DNA of 14,588 nt, from contig JBAUTF010000388.1 of the NCBI GenBank assembly GCA_049582065.1, positions 1-14,588 of the forward strand, read 5' to 3'. The translations under genes were made by a program, and so were the position numbers. The stretch is from DATKSS01 sp049582065. Lineage in GTDB: Bacteria > Chloroflexota > Dormibacteria > Dormibacterales > Dormibacteraceae. Positions 1 through 6,985 of the stretch are shown piece after piece; the first letter of the stretch is position 1, and every line of letters begins with the position of its first letter. Below the pieces are notes generated by a model. The model did not search any database and had not been told where the DNA came from. It worked only from the letters and a program-made list of their open reading frames with translations.

Positions 1-50
1 GCCGGTTCGGGACCGTGAGGCCCCGGGTTCAAATCCCGGGCCCCCGACCA
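1..50 (+). tRNA. 3' half of tRNA-Pro(CGG), att copy 1 (partial at window edge)
   Basis: Positions 6-50 read as anticodon loop TTCGGGA (anticodon CGG), a 3' anticodon strand CCGTG, variable region, T-arm CCGGG-TTCAAAT-CCCGG, 3' acceptor strand GCCCCCG, discriminator A and encoded CCA. The 5' half lies outside the window. The same 45 bp recurs at 6986-7030 and 13139-13183. The five bases before the loop (GCCGG) differ from those before the other copies, and only their inner three pair with CCGTG. This copy may therefore be the tRNA whose 3' half was rebuilt by an integrated element. A displaced fragment cannot be excluded, because the acceptor 5' strand is not visible. Confidence 0.75.
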
Positions 51-209
51 GTTCCGCAATTGCCTTGGGGGGCCAGACGCCAGGAGTTAAGCAGAGGCGT
101 GCGCCCCTTGACGCGATCAACGCGGGCGCAGCTGCTCGTGTACGTTCACCGTCCAGGCGAACGTGTTGGTTGACAACCAGGGCGAGGGGGGCAACCATCT
201 GAGGGAAAC

Positions 210-1040
210 ATGGACATGCCCCAAATGGCCCGGGTGGCCCCTTCAGGTCGTCAGCCGAGCAACTATCTGCCGAACACAGTCGGAATTGGCCGGCTACGCC
301 TCATCAACGTGGCGATGGGCTCACTTCACCTCGTGCAGGGGATCCTTATGGTCCTACTCTCCTCAAGCTTCTCCCTCCCGCTAATGACCAATTTCCTCTA
401 CTTCAGCCCGAATGCGCAGACTTTGGCGCCAAGGCCAGAAGTGCTTTTGAATGTCAGGCTCGGCCCGGCGATCGCCGCCTTCCTCTTCCTCTCATCGATC
501 GCGCATTTCGTGGTCGCCTCACCCTGGGTCTATCCCTGGTATGCACGCAACGTGCGGCTGGGCGCCAACCCCGCGCGCTGGGTCGAGTACTCGTTGAGCT
601 CCTCGCTGATGATCGTTCTCATTGCGATGCTGGTCGGCATCTACGACATCGCTGCCTTGGTCGCCATATTCGGCGTGAACGCCTCGATGATCCTTTTCGG
701 CTGGACGATGGAGCGCTACAACCTGGGTCGAGTCTCTGTCGACTGGCTCGCTTACTGGTTTGGCGTCCTGGCAGGCGCCGTGCCCTGGATCGCGATCGGA
801 ATCTACCTGTTTGGTGCCGGTGCCGGGAGCAGCAGTCGCCCACCCACCTTTGTCTACTTCATTTACGCATCGCTCTTCGTTTTCTTCAGCGTCTTCGCTC
901 TGAACATGGTGTTTCAGTACCGCCGCATCGGCCGATGGAAGAATGTTCTGTACGGTGAGCGCGTCTACATGGTCCTTAGCCTGGTTGCGAAGTCCGCTCT
1001 GGCATGGCAGGTGTTCGCCGGCACTCTGCGCCCCAAGTAA
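210..1040 (+). CDS. Heliorhodopsin
   Basis: A full-length (276 aa) heliorhodopsin, the retinal-binding seven-helix membrane protein family with inverted topology relative to type 1 rhodopsins. Family signatures are clear. The segment around RWVEYSLSSS carries the counterion Glu126 in helix C. Helix G, in the segment YGERVYMVLSLVAKSALAWQ, carries the Schiff-base lysine Lys261. Histidines 40 (SLHLVQG) and 99 (IAHF) match the two cavity histidines of characterised members. A hydrophilic N-terminus of about 28 residues precedes helix A. The ATG at 210 is preceded by a GAGGG ribosome site six bases upstream. The upstream 160 bp contains a short palindrome GGTTG-A-CAACC (168-178) but no convincing promoter. 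The gene is convergent with the damaged epimerase-like gene to its right and lies just inside the first att copy, so it is probably island cargo. The cellular role of the family is unsettled; a photosensory function is likely. No retinal-biosynthesis gene is present here. Confidence 0.95.
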   Translation: MDMPQMARVAPSGRQPSNYLPNTVGIGRLRLINVAMGSLHLVQGILMVLLSSSFSLPLMTNFLYFSPNAQTLAPRPEVLLNVRLGPAIAAFLFLSSIAHFVVASPWVYPWYARNVRLGANPARWVEYSLSSSLMIVLIAMLVGIYDIAALVAIFGVNASMILFGWTMERYNLGRVSVDWLAYWFGVLAGAVPWIAIGIYLFGAGAGSSSRPPTFVYFIYASLFVFFSVFALNMVFQYRRIGRWKNVLYGERVYMVLSLVAKSALAWQVFAGTLRPK

Positions 1041-1096
1041 CGGCTGATCGCCGTCGCTGCGACAACCAGATCGTCGATCCTGCTGCGAGGAAGAGG

Positions 1097-2004
1097 TCAG
1101 GCTGCTCGCATCCTGGGCACGAGCACCCGGCGGCGTTCCGCCAGTGCGGTGCGGACCGATTCTCGGAAACCAGCCGGCGTCACCCCCAGCTCCGCAGTGA
1201 GCAGAGGGCGCTCGGCGACCAGGTCGTGGCGAAGGCTGGCGACGAGGGAGCGCGCCACGTTCATGTCGACCTTGGTGACGAGTCGCAGCCAGTGCGCGGA
1301 CAGCTCCGGGGAGAGGAATGGAACTGGGAACATGACCGGCTTTCGCCCGCGCAACTCGAAACCCGTGATCTCAAGCATCGCGCGGTAGGTCAGAACGTCC
1401 GGGCCAACGAGATCCACTTCGCGCCCGCCCGGGATCCCTGCCGCACCGGCCAGGCAGCGGACGGTGTCATCAATGGAGACCGGCTGGCACAGGCTGGCCA
1501 GCCAGCGTGGGGCAATCATCAGAGGAAGGCGCTGGCATAGCCCATAGAGGATGTCGAACGACGCCCCCCCCGAGCCCACCACGACCCCTGCCCGGACGGC
1601 AAGCGCGCCCGTCCCTTCGATGAGCATCAATCCGACTTCGCGTCTACTCTCGAGGTGGGCTGAGAGACCACCACTGGGGTAGAGCCCCCCCAGATAGATG
1701 ACGCGCGCGACGCTCTGTCGGCGGGCTGCACGAATGAAATTCTCGGTCGCGATCTTCTCCCGAGCAGCGAACCCCCGTCCCTCGGCCATACCGTGAACGA
1801 GGAAGTAGGCGAGGTCTGCGCCCTCCAGCGCCCGGTCGACGCCCTCCCCGGTCCCGAGGTCGCAGCGGACGTGCTCGACGCCGACATCGGCCGACGCACC
1901 GGGCTGCGGGAGGCCACCCGGATGACCCGGTCGGTCCGGCGCAAGGCGGGAAGCAGCCTGCGGCCGATAAAGCCGGTCCCCCCGAGGACGACTATCCGTT
2001 CCAT
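1097..2004 (-). pseudogene. Frameshifted NAD(P)H-binding epimerase-like protein (atypical SDR)
   Basis: Read leftward from ATG at 2004, the start encodes a Rossmann nucleotide-binding motif (MERIVVLGGTGFIG) and runs about 40 residues to ASRSPVRR. Homologous coding then continues in another frame as ADVGVEHVRCDLGTGEGVD, leading into the body that ends at 1097 with YLGGLYPSGG, VVVGSGGASFDILYG and a conserved LVGPDVLTYRAMLEITG segment. One missing base (or two extra) at about 1880-1905 explains the break. With the frame restored the protein would be about 300 aa. It resembles the NDUFA9/YbjT-like NAD(P)-binding group (extended or atypical short-chain dehydrogenases) without a C-terminal DUF2867. 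The reading frame is otherwise clean on both sides, so this is either a recent inactivation or an assembly error. It is convergent with the heliorhodopsin gene, whose stop is about 56 bp away. Substrate is unknown. Confidence 0.8.
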
Positions 2005-2446
2005 AAGCGCTCGCGGGTCAGCCGTGGGTGCGCGTTGAGCTTGGCGGCTGGCGCTGCCGCCGCCTCGGCCGGCAGCAGCACGGCGACGATTACCGAACGC
2101 TTCGAGATGGCACCCTGGAGAGCGGGTTCGGCAGTGGGTCCCTTCTGCAGCCTGTTGCTCATGCTTACCTAAGGTTGTTCCTGGTCCCCATGCCGCGTCG
2201 CCGTGCGAACGGCTTGGATCTGGGCCCTGTCGTTTGACGGGACGGGGTCTATGTGTAGTAGTTCATGTAGTACCCCAGTCGATCCGGGCGGCTGAAACAG
2301 GCCTCAAGTCGCCGCGGGCAGCATCGAAATAAGCTCAAAACCCTTGAAATCGATCTCGGTGGACGAAACCGCGCAGATTGGGAACCTATCGGCAGCAATC
2401 AGGGCGGAGAAGGTCAGCCGGCGCGCACCAGGCATCGTATCCAGCC
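2005..2446. other. Non-coding stretch containing a decayed att-side module
   Basis: Some 440 bases lie between the leftward epimerase start and the antitoxin promoter with no credible gene. Short open frames here lack ribosome sites and recognisable composition. The stretch holds the 5' flank of the epimerase-like gene, a small palindrome ACCT-A-AGGT (near 2167-2176), and the repeat module described at 2255-2390. It probably marks an old junction between two inserted segments. Confidence 0.6.
2255..2390 (+). repeat. Att-side repeat module, copy A (decayed, no tRNA fragment)
   Basis: Three blocks are shared with copies B (6863) and C (13015): GTAGTAGTTCATGTAGTA at 2255-2272, CTCAAAACCCT at 2334-2344, and CTCGGTGGACGA at 2355-2366. 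The first two blocks start exactly 79 bp apart in all three copies, although the sequence between them has diverged. In copies B and C the module runs straight into the tRNA-Pro 3' half. Here the following bases (AGATTGGGAACC) keep only a loose resemblance to the AGATTTCGGGACC of copy B, and the T-arm is gone. I read this as the right end of an older, degraded insertion. Confidence 0.75.
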
Positions 2447-2475
2447 TTGCGTCGCCGTATATCCGCGTATATACT
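2447..2475 (+). promoter_or_regulatory. Leaderless promoter with overlapping palindromic operator for the toxin-antitoxin pair
   Basis: A -35 element TTGCGT (2447-2452) sits 17 bp from a -10 element TATACT (2470-2475), whose end is six bases before the antitoxin ATG at 2482. Transcription would start at or next to the A of the ATG, giving a leaderless mRNA. The -10 lies in an inverted repeat GTATAT-CCGC-GTATATAC (2457-2474). This is the expected position for autorepression by the DNA-binding antitoxin. Confidence 0.65.
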
Positions 2476-2481
2476 GGGCCC

Positions 2482-2724
2482 ATGAAGCTGGTGAAAATCC
2501 GCCGGGTCGGAAACAGCAACGTGGTTTCGATACCTCACCAACATGAGGATTTGGGGTTCAAACCAGATGCCCAGGTCATGGTCACGGCGTTGCCGTCCGG
2601 AGAGCTGCGAGTTCTTCCGGTGGCCAATGTCCGCAAGATGATCCGCGAGTACGGCCGGCGAGTTATCGCCGAGGATCGGCGCGCTCTCCAGATCCTGGAC
2701 GACTTCGACCAGAAGAAGGCCTGA
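2482..2724 (+). CDS. AbrB/MazE/SpoVT-type antitoxin
   Basis: An 80-residue protein. The N-terminal half (about residues 1-47) matches the swapped-hairpin AbrB DNA-binding fold: KLVKIRRVGNSNVVSIP, a GFKPDAQVMVTALPSGELRVLP strand pair, and conserved VGNS. The C-terminal half (about 50-80) is charged and helical (REYGRRVIAEDRRALQILDD), as expected of a toxin-wrapping tail. The start at 2482 is chosen because the predicted -10 lies six bases upstream and the fold begins at residue 1; the open frame extends to 2344, but that part is promoter and repeat DNA. The Doc-like gene follows 26 bp downstream on the same strand. Expected role: neutralise the toxin and repress the operon through the palindrome overlapping the -10. 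Pairing an AbrB-type antitoxin rather than Phd with a Doc toxin is a less common arrangement. Confidence 0.85.
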   Translation: MKLVKIRRVGNSNVVSIPHQHEDLGFKPDAQVMVTALPSGELRVLPVANVRKMIREYGRRVIAEDRRALQILDDFDQKKA

Positions 2725-2750
2725 CGAGGCCTCTTCGCTTTCGGGTCGGC

Positions 2751-3185
2751 ATGTCACCTGGGTCGAGTCCGGACCTGCTCTACCTCGAGTTGGAGGACGT
2801 GATCGGTCTGTACGCCGATTTGTTTGGCCTCGACGACCAAGGCGCCCAGGATCTCCTGCGGAATCCGGATGGCCTGCGCAGTGCCCTGAACCGTGCGAGA
2901 ACGTACGCGCACTACATGAAGGCCGACATCGCGACACAGGGCGCCGCGCTGGCACACGGCATCGCCGAGGGACAGCCATTCCTCGAGGGCAACAAGCGAA
3001 TTGGTCTCATCGCCCTTAGGACCTTTCTGGCCATCAACGGCTATGACGTCGAGGCATCTCAGGAAGAGAGAGCGGACTGGATGATCTCCTTGAGCCGCGG
3101 CCAAACTATTGAGGAGCTCGCCGAAAGGATCCGGGCGGTGTTGCGTGAGGTGCCGCCAGCATCCGAAGACGTATCTACGCTTTAA
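2751..3185 (+). CDS. Doc/Fic-family toxin with altered catalytic motif
   Basis: A 144-residue, mostly helical protein of the death-on-curing (Doc) branch of the Fic fold, which in characterised members phosphorylates elongation factor Tu. The fold is recognisable from the N-terminal YLELEDVIGLYADLFG, the middle AALAHGIAEG, and the active-site loop QPFLEGNKR at residues 75-83 followed by the helix IGLIALRTFLAINGY. The canonical motif begins with a catalytic histidine (HxFx[D/E][G/A]N[K/G]R). Here that position is Gln75 (codon CAG), while Phe77, Glu79, Asn81, Lys82 and Arg83 are kept. A histidine is present six residues earlier (His69). The protein could be a weakened or inactive toxin, or a variant subfamily. 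It lies 26 bp after the antitoxin stop and is probably co-transcribed. The ribosome site is weak, so the exact start is uncertain by a few codons. Confidence 0.85.
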   Translation: MSPGSSPDLLYLELEDVIGLYADLFGLDDQGAQDLLRNPDGLRSALNRARTYAHYMKADIATQGAALAHGIAEGQPFLEGNKRIGLIALRTFLAINGYDVEASQEERADWMISLSRGQTIEELAERIRAVLREVPPASEDVSTL

Positions 3186-3379
3186 CAGGCCTAGCTGACA
3201 GTTAGGTTATGGGGGCCAAGACGCAATCTGGAAAAGGCGGGATCCCCACAAAGAGGGCGTGCCCCGACCGGCCCCAATACGTGGCAGGCGGCTGGCACCA
3301 TCTAGTGATCTATTCCGTTGTAGGCGCCACACCGTGAATCGCGGTCCTCGGGCCCGACCCGCAGTCGCCTGGTGAAGTC

Positions 3380-3766
3380 GTGCGGAAGGTCGACATCTCT
3401 CATTCCGGCCAGACGGTTTCTGAGGCGATGGAGCAGCTAATCGGCGAGATCAGGACTGCTCACCGCGGAGGCGAGCGCGTCTTGCTGGTCGTTCATGGTT
3501 TCGGAGCGTCAGGTGTCGGTGGTGCGATCAAGGAAGCCATGGTGACGGAGCTGCCCGGGCTGGCCAGGCGATACGGGTTCAAGGCCTACGGTCATTCCGA
3601 CAAGGACCGCCTCTCTCGACAACAGAGCATCAACGCGCGAATCCTCAACCCAGGGTCGACACTGCTGATATTCCCGGAGGTCGGCTTGGATAGGGAGGCG
3701 AAGCAGGACTTCCGTCGCAACTTCCGCAACTTACGATCGAAGGTCAGGACGAGCCGCCGGCCGTAA
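3380..3766 (+). CDS. Small Smr-domain protein
   Basis: A 128-residue protein resembling a stand-alone Smr domain, the fold found at the C-terminus of MutS2 and in small MutS-related proteins, often with DNA or RNA nicking activity. Residues 3-55 fit the family pattern: a first strand with a conserved Asp (VDISHSGQTVSEAMEQLI), then LLVVHGFGASGVGGAIKEAM, the counterpart of the usual I-H-G-x-G-x-G-x-L turn. The usual LDLHG of the first motif reads VDISHSG, so the first histidine-glycine is not canonical. The C-terminal 60 residues are basic and unassigned. The GTG at 3380 is the first usable start; an internal ATG at 3428 would remove the first motif. The preceding 194 bp has no clear promoter. 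No neighbour suggests a specific task. Confidence 0.6.
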   Translation: MRKVDISHSGQTVSEAMEQLIGEIRTAHRGGERVLLVVHGFGASGVGGAIKEAMVTELPGLARRYGFKAYGHSDKDRLSRQQSINARILNPGSTLLIFPEVGLDREAKQDFRRNFRNLRSKVRTSRRP

Positions 3767-3874
3767 TTGGAACGACGGATGGCGTCGACGATCTCGTCTT
3801 CTAGCATCCACGTGTTGGTCGCGCTTGAAGCCTCTCCGATCGGCTCCAGCACGCAGCGATCCGACTAGCTCACA

Positions 3875-3891
3875 CCGGAAGGGCCTTTCGG
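3875..3891. promoter_or_regulatory. Near-perfect palindrome upstream of the MFS gene (possible operator)
   Basis: CCGGAAGG-G-CCTTTCGG forms eight-base arms around a single base with one G-T mismatch, about 40 bp upstream of the likely MFS start. It could be an operator for control of the transporter-lyase pair. No regulator gene is adjacent and no promoter boxes are convincing, so this is tentative. Confidence 0.3.
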
Positions 3892-3929
3892 CACGTGCGG
3901 CTGATGGGCGCGCGGACGATCATCGGCCC

Positions 3930-5300
3930 ATGCATCGGGCTCGGCTGTCCCGCTCAACCGACATCGGTTACGCGATCGGGTCGATTGGGACGGCCGCATT
4001 CGCCACGGTGCCCGGGCTGCTGCTCCTTTACTACCTGACCAATGTGCTCGGGGTGGCGGCGGCGCTGGCGGGGGCCGTTGTCCTGCTGCCCAAGTTCTGG
4101 GATGTGCTCGTCAACCCGGTGGTGGGCAGCCTGTCCGATCGCACCAGGAGCAGGTGGGGCAGCCGCCGCCCCTGGATGCTCGTCGGAGGGATCGTGCTCC
4201 CGGTGCTCTTCTTCCTTATGTTCTCGGCACCCGCGGGCTCACCCGCTGCGAGCGCCGCCTATGTGGCGGTGCTGTTCCTGCTCGCCGCCACGTTCTACGC
4301 GTGCTTTCAGGTGCCTTACCTGGCGATGCCCGCGGAGATCACGGACGACTACGACGAGCGCTCTACGCTCATGTCCTACCGGGTGGCTGTGCTCGCGGTG
4401 GGCCTTCTCCTCGCGGGCGGCGTCGCGCCTGCCATCGTCCAGGCAGCCGGAGGCGGTCGGGCCGGCTACCGGTACATGTCACTCTTCGTGGCGGGTGTGC
4501 TCCTCTTCGGTCTCGTGGGAGCGGTGATCGGAACCCGCCACACCCATCGCGTGGTCGAGGTCCGCTCCGAGCATTCGCTGCTCGCACAGCTGCGGATCTC
4601 GCGCGGCAACCGGCCGTTCGTGGTCCTGCTCGCGACATTCGTACTACAGGCCCTGGCCACGGGCACCATGCTGGCTGCGGTCCAGTACTTCTCCACCTAC
4701 GTGCTCCACCGTGCGGGAGCGAGCTCGATCCTCTTCGTATGCCTGGTCGCGCCGGCGATCCTGGTCATGCCACTCTGGAGCCGGGTCTCGCGTCGCGCCG
4801 GCAAAAGGGCGGGACTGGTCGCCGCTTCCACGCTCTTCGCCCTCGGGGCTGCGTCGCTCGTGATGGGTGGTGTCGTCCCGCTGCCGGTCGTGTACGCGCA
4901 GGTGGCGGTCATCGGCGTCGGCTACGCGGGAATGCAGATGTTTCCGCTCTCGATGCTCCCCGACACGATCGCCGCGGATTCCGCGCGGACCGGCGTCGGC
5001 CGCGCCGGAGTATTCACGGGCCTGTGGACCGCCGGTGAGACCGCCGGCCTGGCGCTCGGCCCCGGCCTGCTCGGCCTGATCCTGGGCTTGACAGGCTTCG
5101 TTTCCTCGGAGGAAGGCCGCGTCGTGGCGCAACCCGGCAGCGCCCGGCTCGGTGTCCTGGTGGGGTTCAGCCTGATCCCGGCGGTAATCGTCGCGGCCAG
5201 CCTGATCTTCACAAGGAGTTACGACCTGACTGCATCTCGGCTCGAAGAACTGATCGCAGCGGCGCCCCCGACCGTCGCTATGGAGGTGATGACGAAATGA
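3930..5300 (+). CDS. MFS transporter, GPH (glycoside-pentoside-hexuronide:cation symporter)-like
   Basis: A 456-residue membrane protein with about twelve hydrophobic segments. The family signature lies between helices 2 and 3: KFWDVLVNPVVGSLSDRT followed by RSRWGSRRPWML (about residues 55-83), including Asp70, Arg71, Thr72 and the RRPW that typify the MFS_2/GPH group. Other features are the conserved VPYLAMPAEITDDYDERS loop (segment 4-5) and MQMFPLSMLPDTI in the second half. The open frame extends back to 3825, but the upstream 35 residues are hydrophilic and atypical. The ATG at 3930 (MHRARLSRSTDIGYAIGS) fits the family start better. The stop overlaps the next gene by four bases (ATGA), so the two are translationally coupled and the carrier probably moves the substrate or product of the downstream PLP enzyme. 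The actual solute cannot be read from sequence. Confidence 0.88.
   Translation: MHRARLSRSTDIGYAIGSIGTAAFATVPGLLLLYYLTNVLGVAAALAGAVVLLPKFWDVLVNPVVGSLSDRTRSRWGSRRPWMLVGGIVLPVLFFLMFSAPAGSPAASAAYVAVLFLLAATFYACFQVPYLAMPAEITDDYDERSTLMSYRVAVLAVGLLLAGGVAPAIVQAAGGGRAGYRYMSLFVAGVLLFGLVGAVIGTRHTHRVVEVRSEHSLLAQLRISRGNRPFVVLLATFVLQALATGTMLAAVQYFSTYVLHRAGASSILFVCLVAPAILVMPLWSRVSRRAGKRAGLVAASTLFALGAASLVMGGVVPLPVVYAQVAVIGVGYAGMQMFPLSMLPDTIAADSARTGVGRAGVFTGLWTAGETAGLALGPGLLGLILGLTGFVSSEEGRVVAQPGSARLGVLVGFSLIPAVIVAASLIFTRSYDLTASRLEELIAAAPPTVAMEVMTK
5282..5290 (+). promoter_or_regulatory. Strong Shine-Dalgarno site inside the MFS gene
   Basis: GGAGGTGAT matches the consensus anti-16S sequence over its full length and sits in the last codons of the MFS gene, six bases before the ATG at 5297. 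It fixes the start of the downstream lyase-like gene and supports coupled, high-level translation. Confidence 0.75.
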
Positions 5301-6760
5301 TCAAAAGCGCAACCACGACCCCCGTCTCTGCTTCTGAAGTCCTGGCCCGCCTCGAAGGCCTGCGCGGAGGTGACCTGCCGACGCACGGGGGGCGCACCTG
5401 GGCATACGTTTACGACAGCGGCCTCTCCGAGATCGATGAGCTGGCCTCTCGCGCCTACATGGCCTACCTCTCGGTCAACGGCCTCGACCCGACCGTCTTT
5501 CCCAGCCTCGTGCGCCTGGAGAATGAGGTAGTTGCGGCGGCGGCGGCGCTGCTGCACGGGGACGAACGGGTGGTCGGAACGTTTACGAGCGGAGGAACCG
5601 AGAGCTGCATGCTGGCGGTCAAGGCCGCGCGGGACCGGCGACAGGACATCTCCCAACCAGAGATCGTGCTGCCGCTCACCGCCCACGCCGCGTTCCACAA
5701 GGCCGCACGCCTCTTCGGGTTGAAGGTCGTTCCTGCGGCGGTCGATCCCATGACGTTCCGGGCCGACGCGGACGCGGTCGAGGCGGCTATCACCGATCAC
5801 ACCGTGCTTGTGGTGGCGTCCGCGGTGTCGTACGCGCACGGAGTGATCGATCCGGTGGGCGCCATCGCCTCCACAGCAGCCTCACACGGCGTACCCTGCC
5901 ACGTCGACGCCTGCATCGGCGGCTGGGTCCTGCCCTACTTCCGTCGCTTGGGAGACCCGGTCCCGGACTTCGACTTCTCGGTCCCCGGTGTGACCTCGAT
6001 CTCGGTTGACCTCCACAAGTACGCCTATTGCCCGAAGGGAGCATCGGTCTTGCTATACCGCGACGCAGAGCTGCGCCGCCACCAGTACTTCGCGTGCGCG
6101 GACTGGCCCGGGTACACGATCATCAACTCGACGCTGCAGTCCACCAAGTCGGGCGGCCCGCTGGCGGCAGCCTGGGCGGTGCTCAATTTCATCGGCGACG
6201 CGGGGTACCTCGAGCTGGCGCGAAAGACGCGTGACGCCACCCGCAGGCTGATCTCAGGAATCGACGCCATCGATGGTCTGCACGTGCTGGGGCACCCGGA
6301 CTCGAGCCTCGTGCCGTTCGTCGCCGAGGATGTCGACCTGTTCGAGGTTGCCGACGAGCTGCGAGCCAGAGGCTGGTACGTCCAGCCCCAGCTCGCATTT
6401 GGCACACTGCCCCGCAACCTGCACCTCACGGTCACCGCCGCGAGCCAGGACCGGGTGGACCCTCTGCTCGCCGACCTGGGGGCCGCCGCCCTGACGGCCC
6501 GCGCGCAGTCGGTCGAGGAAGTGGCCCCAAGCCTCGTGGCGGCGGCGCAGGCTCTCGACCCCGCCACGCTGACCTCTGAAGCTTTCGGTGGCCTGCTCGC
6601 CATGGCGGGGCTCTCCATGGACAGCGGCCTGCCTGAGCGAATGGCGCCCATCAACCGAATCCTGGAAGTCCTCCCGGCACCTCTACGGGAACGTCTCCTG
6701 GTCGAGTTCATGGGCCGCCTGTACACCCGCGTGCCTCAGCCCAGACAGGGGCATGAGTAG
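5297..6760 (+). CDS. PLP-dependent sphingosine-1-phosphate lyase / group II decarboxylase-like enzyme
   Basis: A 487-residue fold-type I PLP enzyme. Visible motifs in order are the phosphate-binding TSGGTESCMLAV (97-108), the cofactor-stacking His130 (TAHAAFHKA), the ring-nitrogen Asp204 (HVDACIGGW), and the Schiff-base Lys241 in SVDLHKYAYCPKGAS. The following stretch (LLYRDAELRRHQYF, then ADWPGYTIINSTLQSTKSGG) resembles the sphingosine-1-phosphate lyase branch (DPL1-like) more than ordinary glutamate or aromatic amino-acid decarboxylases. There is no N-terminal membrane anchor, so it should be cytosolic. Start and coupling to the MFS transporter are set by the strong ribosome site and the ATGA overlap. 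Likely chemistry is retro-aldol cleavage of a phosphorylated long-chain base or a related amino-alcohol phosphate; decarboxylation of an amino acid imported by the partner transporter is the alternative. Confidence 0.85.
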   Translation: MIKSATTTPVSASEVLARLEGLRGGDLPTHGGRTWAYVYDSGLSEIDELASRAYMAYLSVNGLDPTVFPSLVRLENEVVAAAAALLHGDERVVGTFTSGGTESCMLAVKAARDRRQDISQPEIVLPLTAHAAFHKAARLFGLKVVPAAVDPMTFRADADAVEAAITDHTVLVVASAVSYAHGVIDPVGAIASTAASHGVPCHVDACIGGWVLPYFRRLGDPVPDFDFSVPGVTSISVDLHKYAYCPKGASVLLYRDAELRRHQYFACADWPGYTIINSTLQSTKSGGPLAAAWAVLNFIGDAGYLELARKTRDATRRLISGIDAIDGLHVLGHPDSSLVPFVAEDVDLFEVADELRARGWYVQPQLAFGTLPRNLHLTVTAASQDRVDPLLADLGAAALTARAQSVEEVAPSLVAAAQALDPATLTSEAFGGLLAMAGLSMDSGLPERMAPINRILEVLPAPLRERLLVEFMGRLYTRVPQPRQGHE

Positions 6761-6862
6761 ACTGGCCCGTGGTTGAGGAACACCTGCCGATCGGCTGATT
6801 GACCGTCCGACGAACGGGGGAGCCGTACTTCGAACAGATGCCCTATGTGGGCGCGTCGTTGT

Positions 6863-6985
6863 GTAGTAATTCATGTAGTAATCCAGAGCGTGACTAACCT
6901 CCGAAAGCCTCCGAATCGTCGGAGCGAGGTCTCGGAGTGAACTCAAAACCCTCGAATCGGTCTCGGTGGACGAGACCACTTAGAT
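6863..6985 (+). repeat. Att-side repeat module, copy B
   Basis: GTAGTAATTCATGTAGTA (6863-6880) contains the direct repeat GTAGTA twice with a 12-bp period. CTCAAAACCCT (6942-6952) starts 79 bp after it. CTCGGTGGACGA (6962-6973) lies in a six-base-pair hairpin GGTCTC/GAGACC with loop GGTGGAC (6959-6977). The module abuts the tRNA fragment at 6986. The rest of 6761-7132 is non-coding. Rigid spacing with divergent filler suggests protein-binding sites of a recombination complex: arm-type sites left, core-adjacent site right. Confidence 0.8.

Noticed and set aside
1004..1540. 178-residue plus-strand frame overlapping the epimerase-like gene
   Set aside because: It lies opposite well-supported minus-strand coding, has low-complexity composition and starts inside the heliorhodopsin gene.
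2028..2237. Small plus-strand frame between the epimerase-like gene and module A
   Set aside because: There is no ribosome site, no recognisable motif, and the composition is like the surrounding non-coding DNA.
3592..3852. Minus-strand frame opposite the Smr gene
   Set aside because: A possible antisense gene was considered, but the plus-strand Smr-like motifs explain the region and the minus frame has no ribosome site.
4154..5038. 294-residue plus-strand frame inside the MFS gene
   Set aside because: It is arginine-rich, out of frame with the clear transporter, and has no recognisable fold. It is a GC-rich shadow frame.
6683..6979. Minus-strand frames sharing YYMNYY around 6870 and 13030 as a repeated small protein
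   Set aside because: The similarity comes only from the GTAGTA...GTAGTA box of the repeat module. The rest of the frames are unrelated and lack ribosome sites, and the 79-bp spacing is not a multiple of three.
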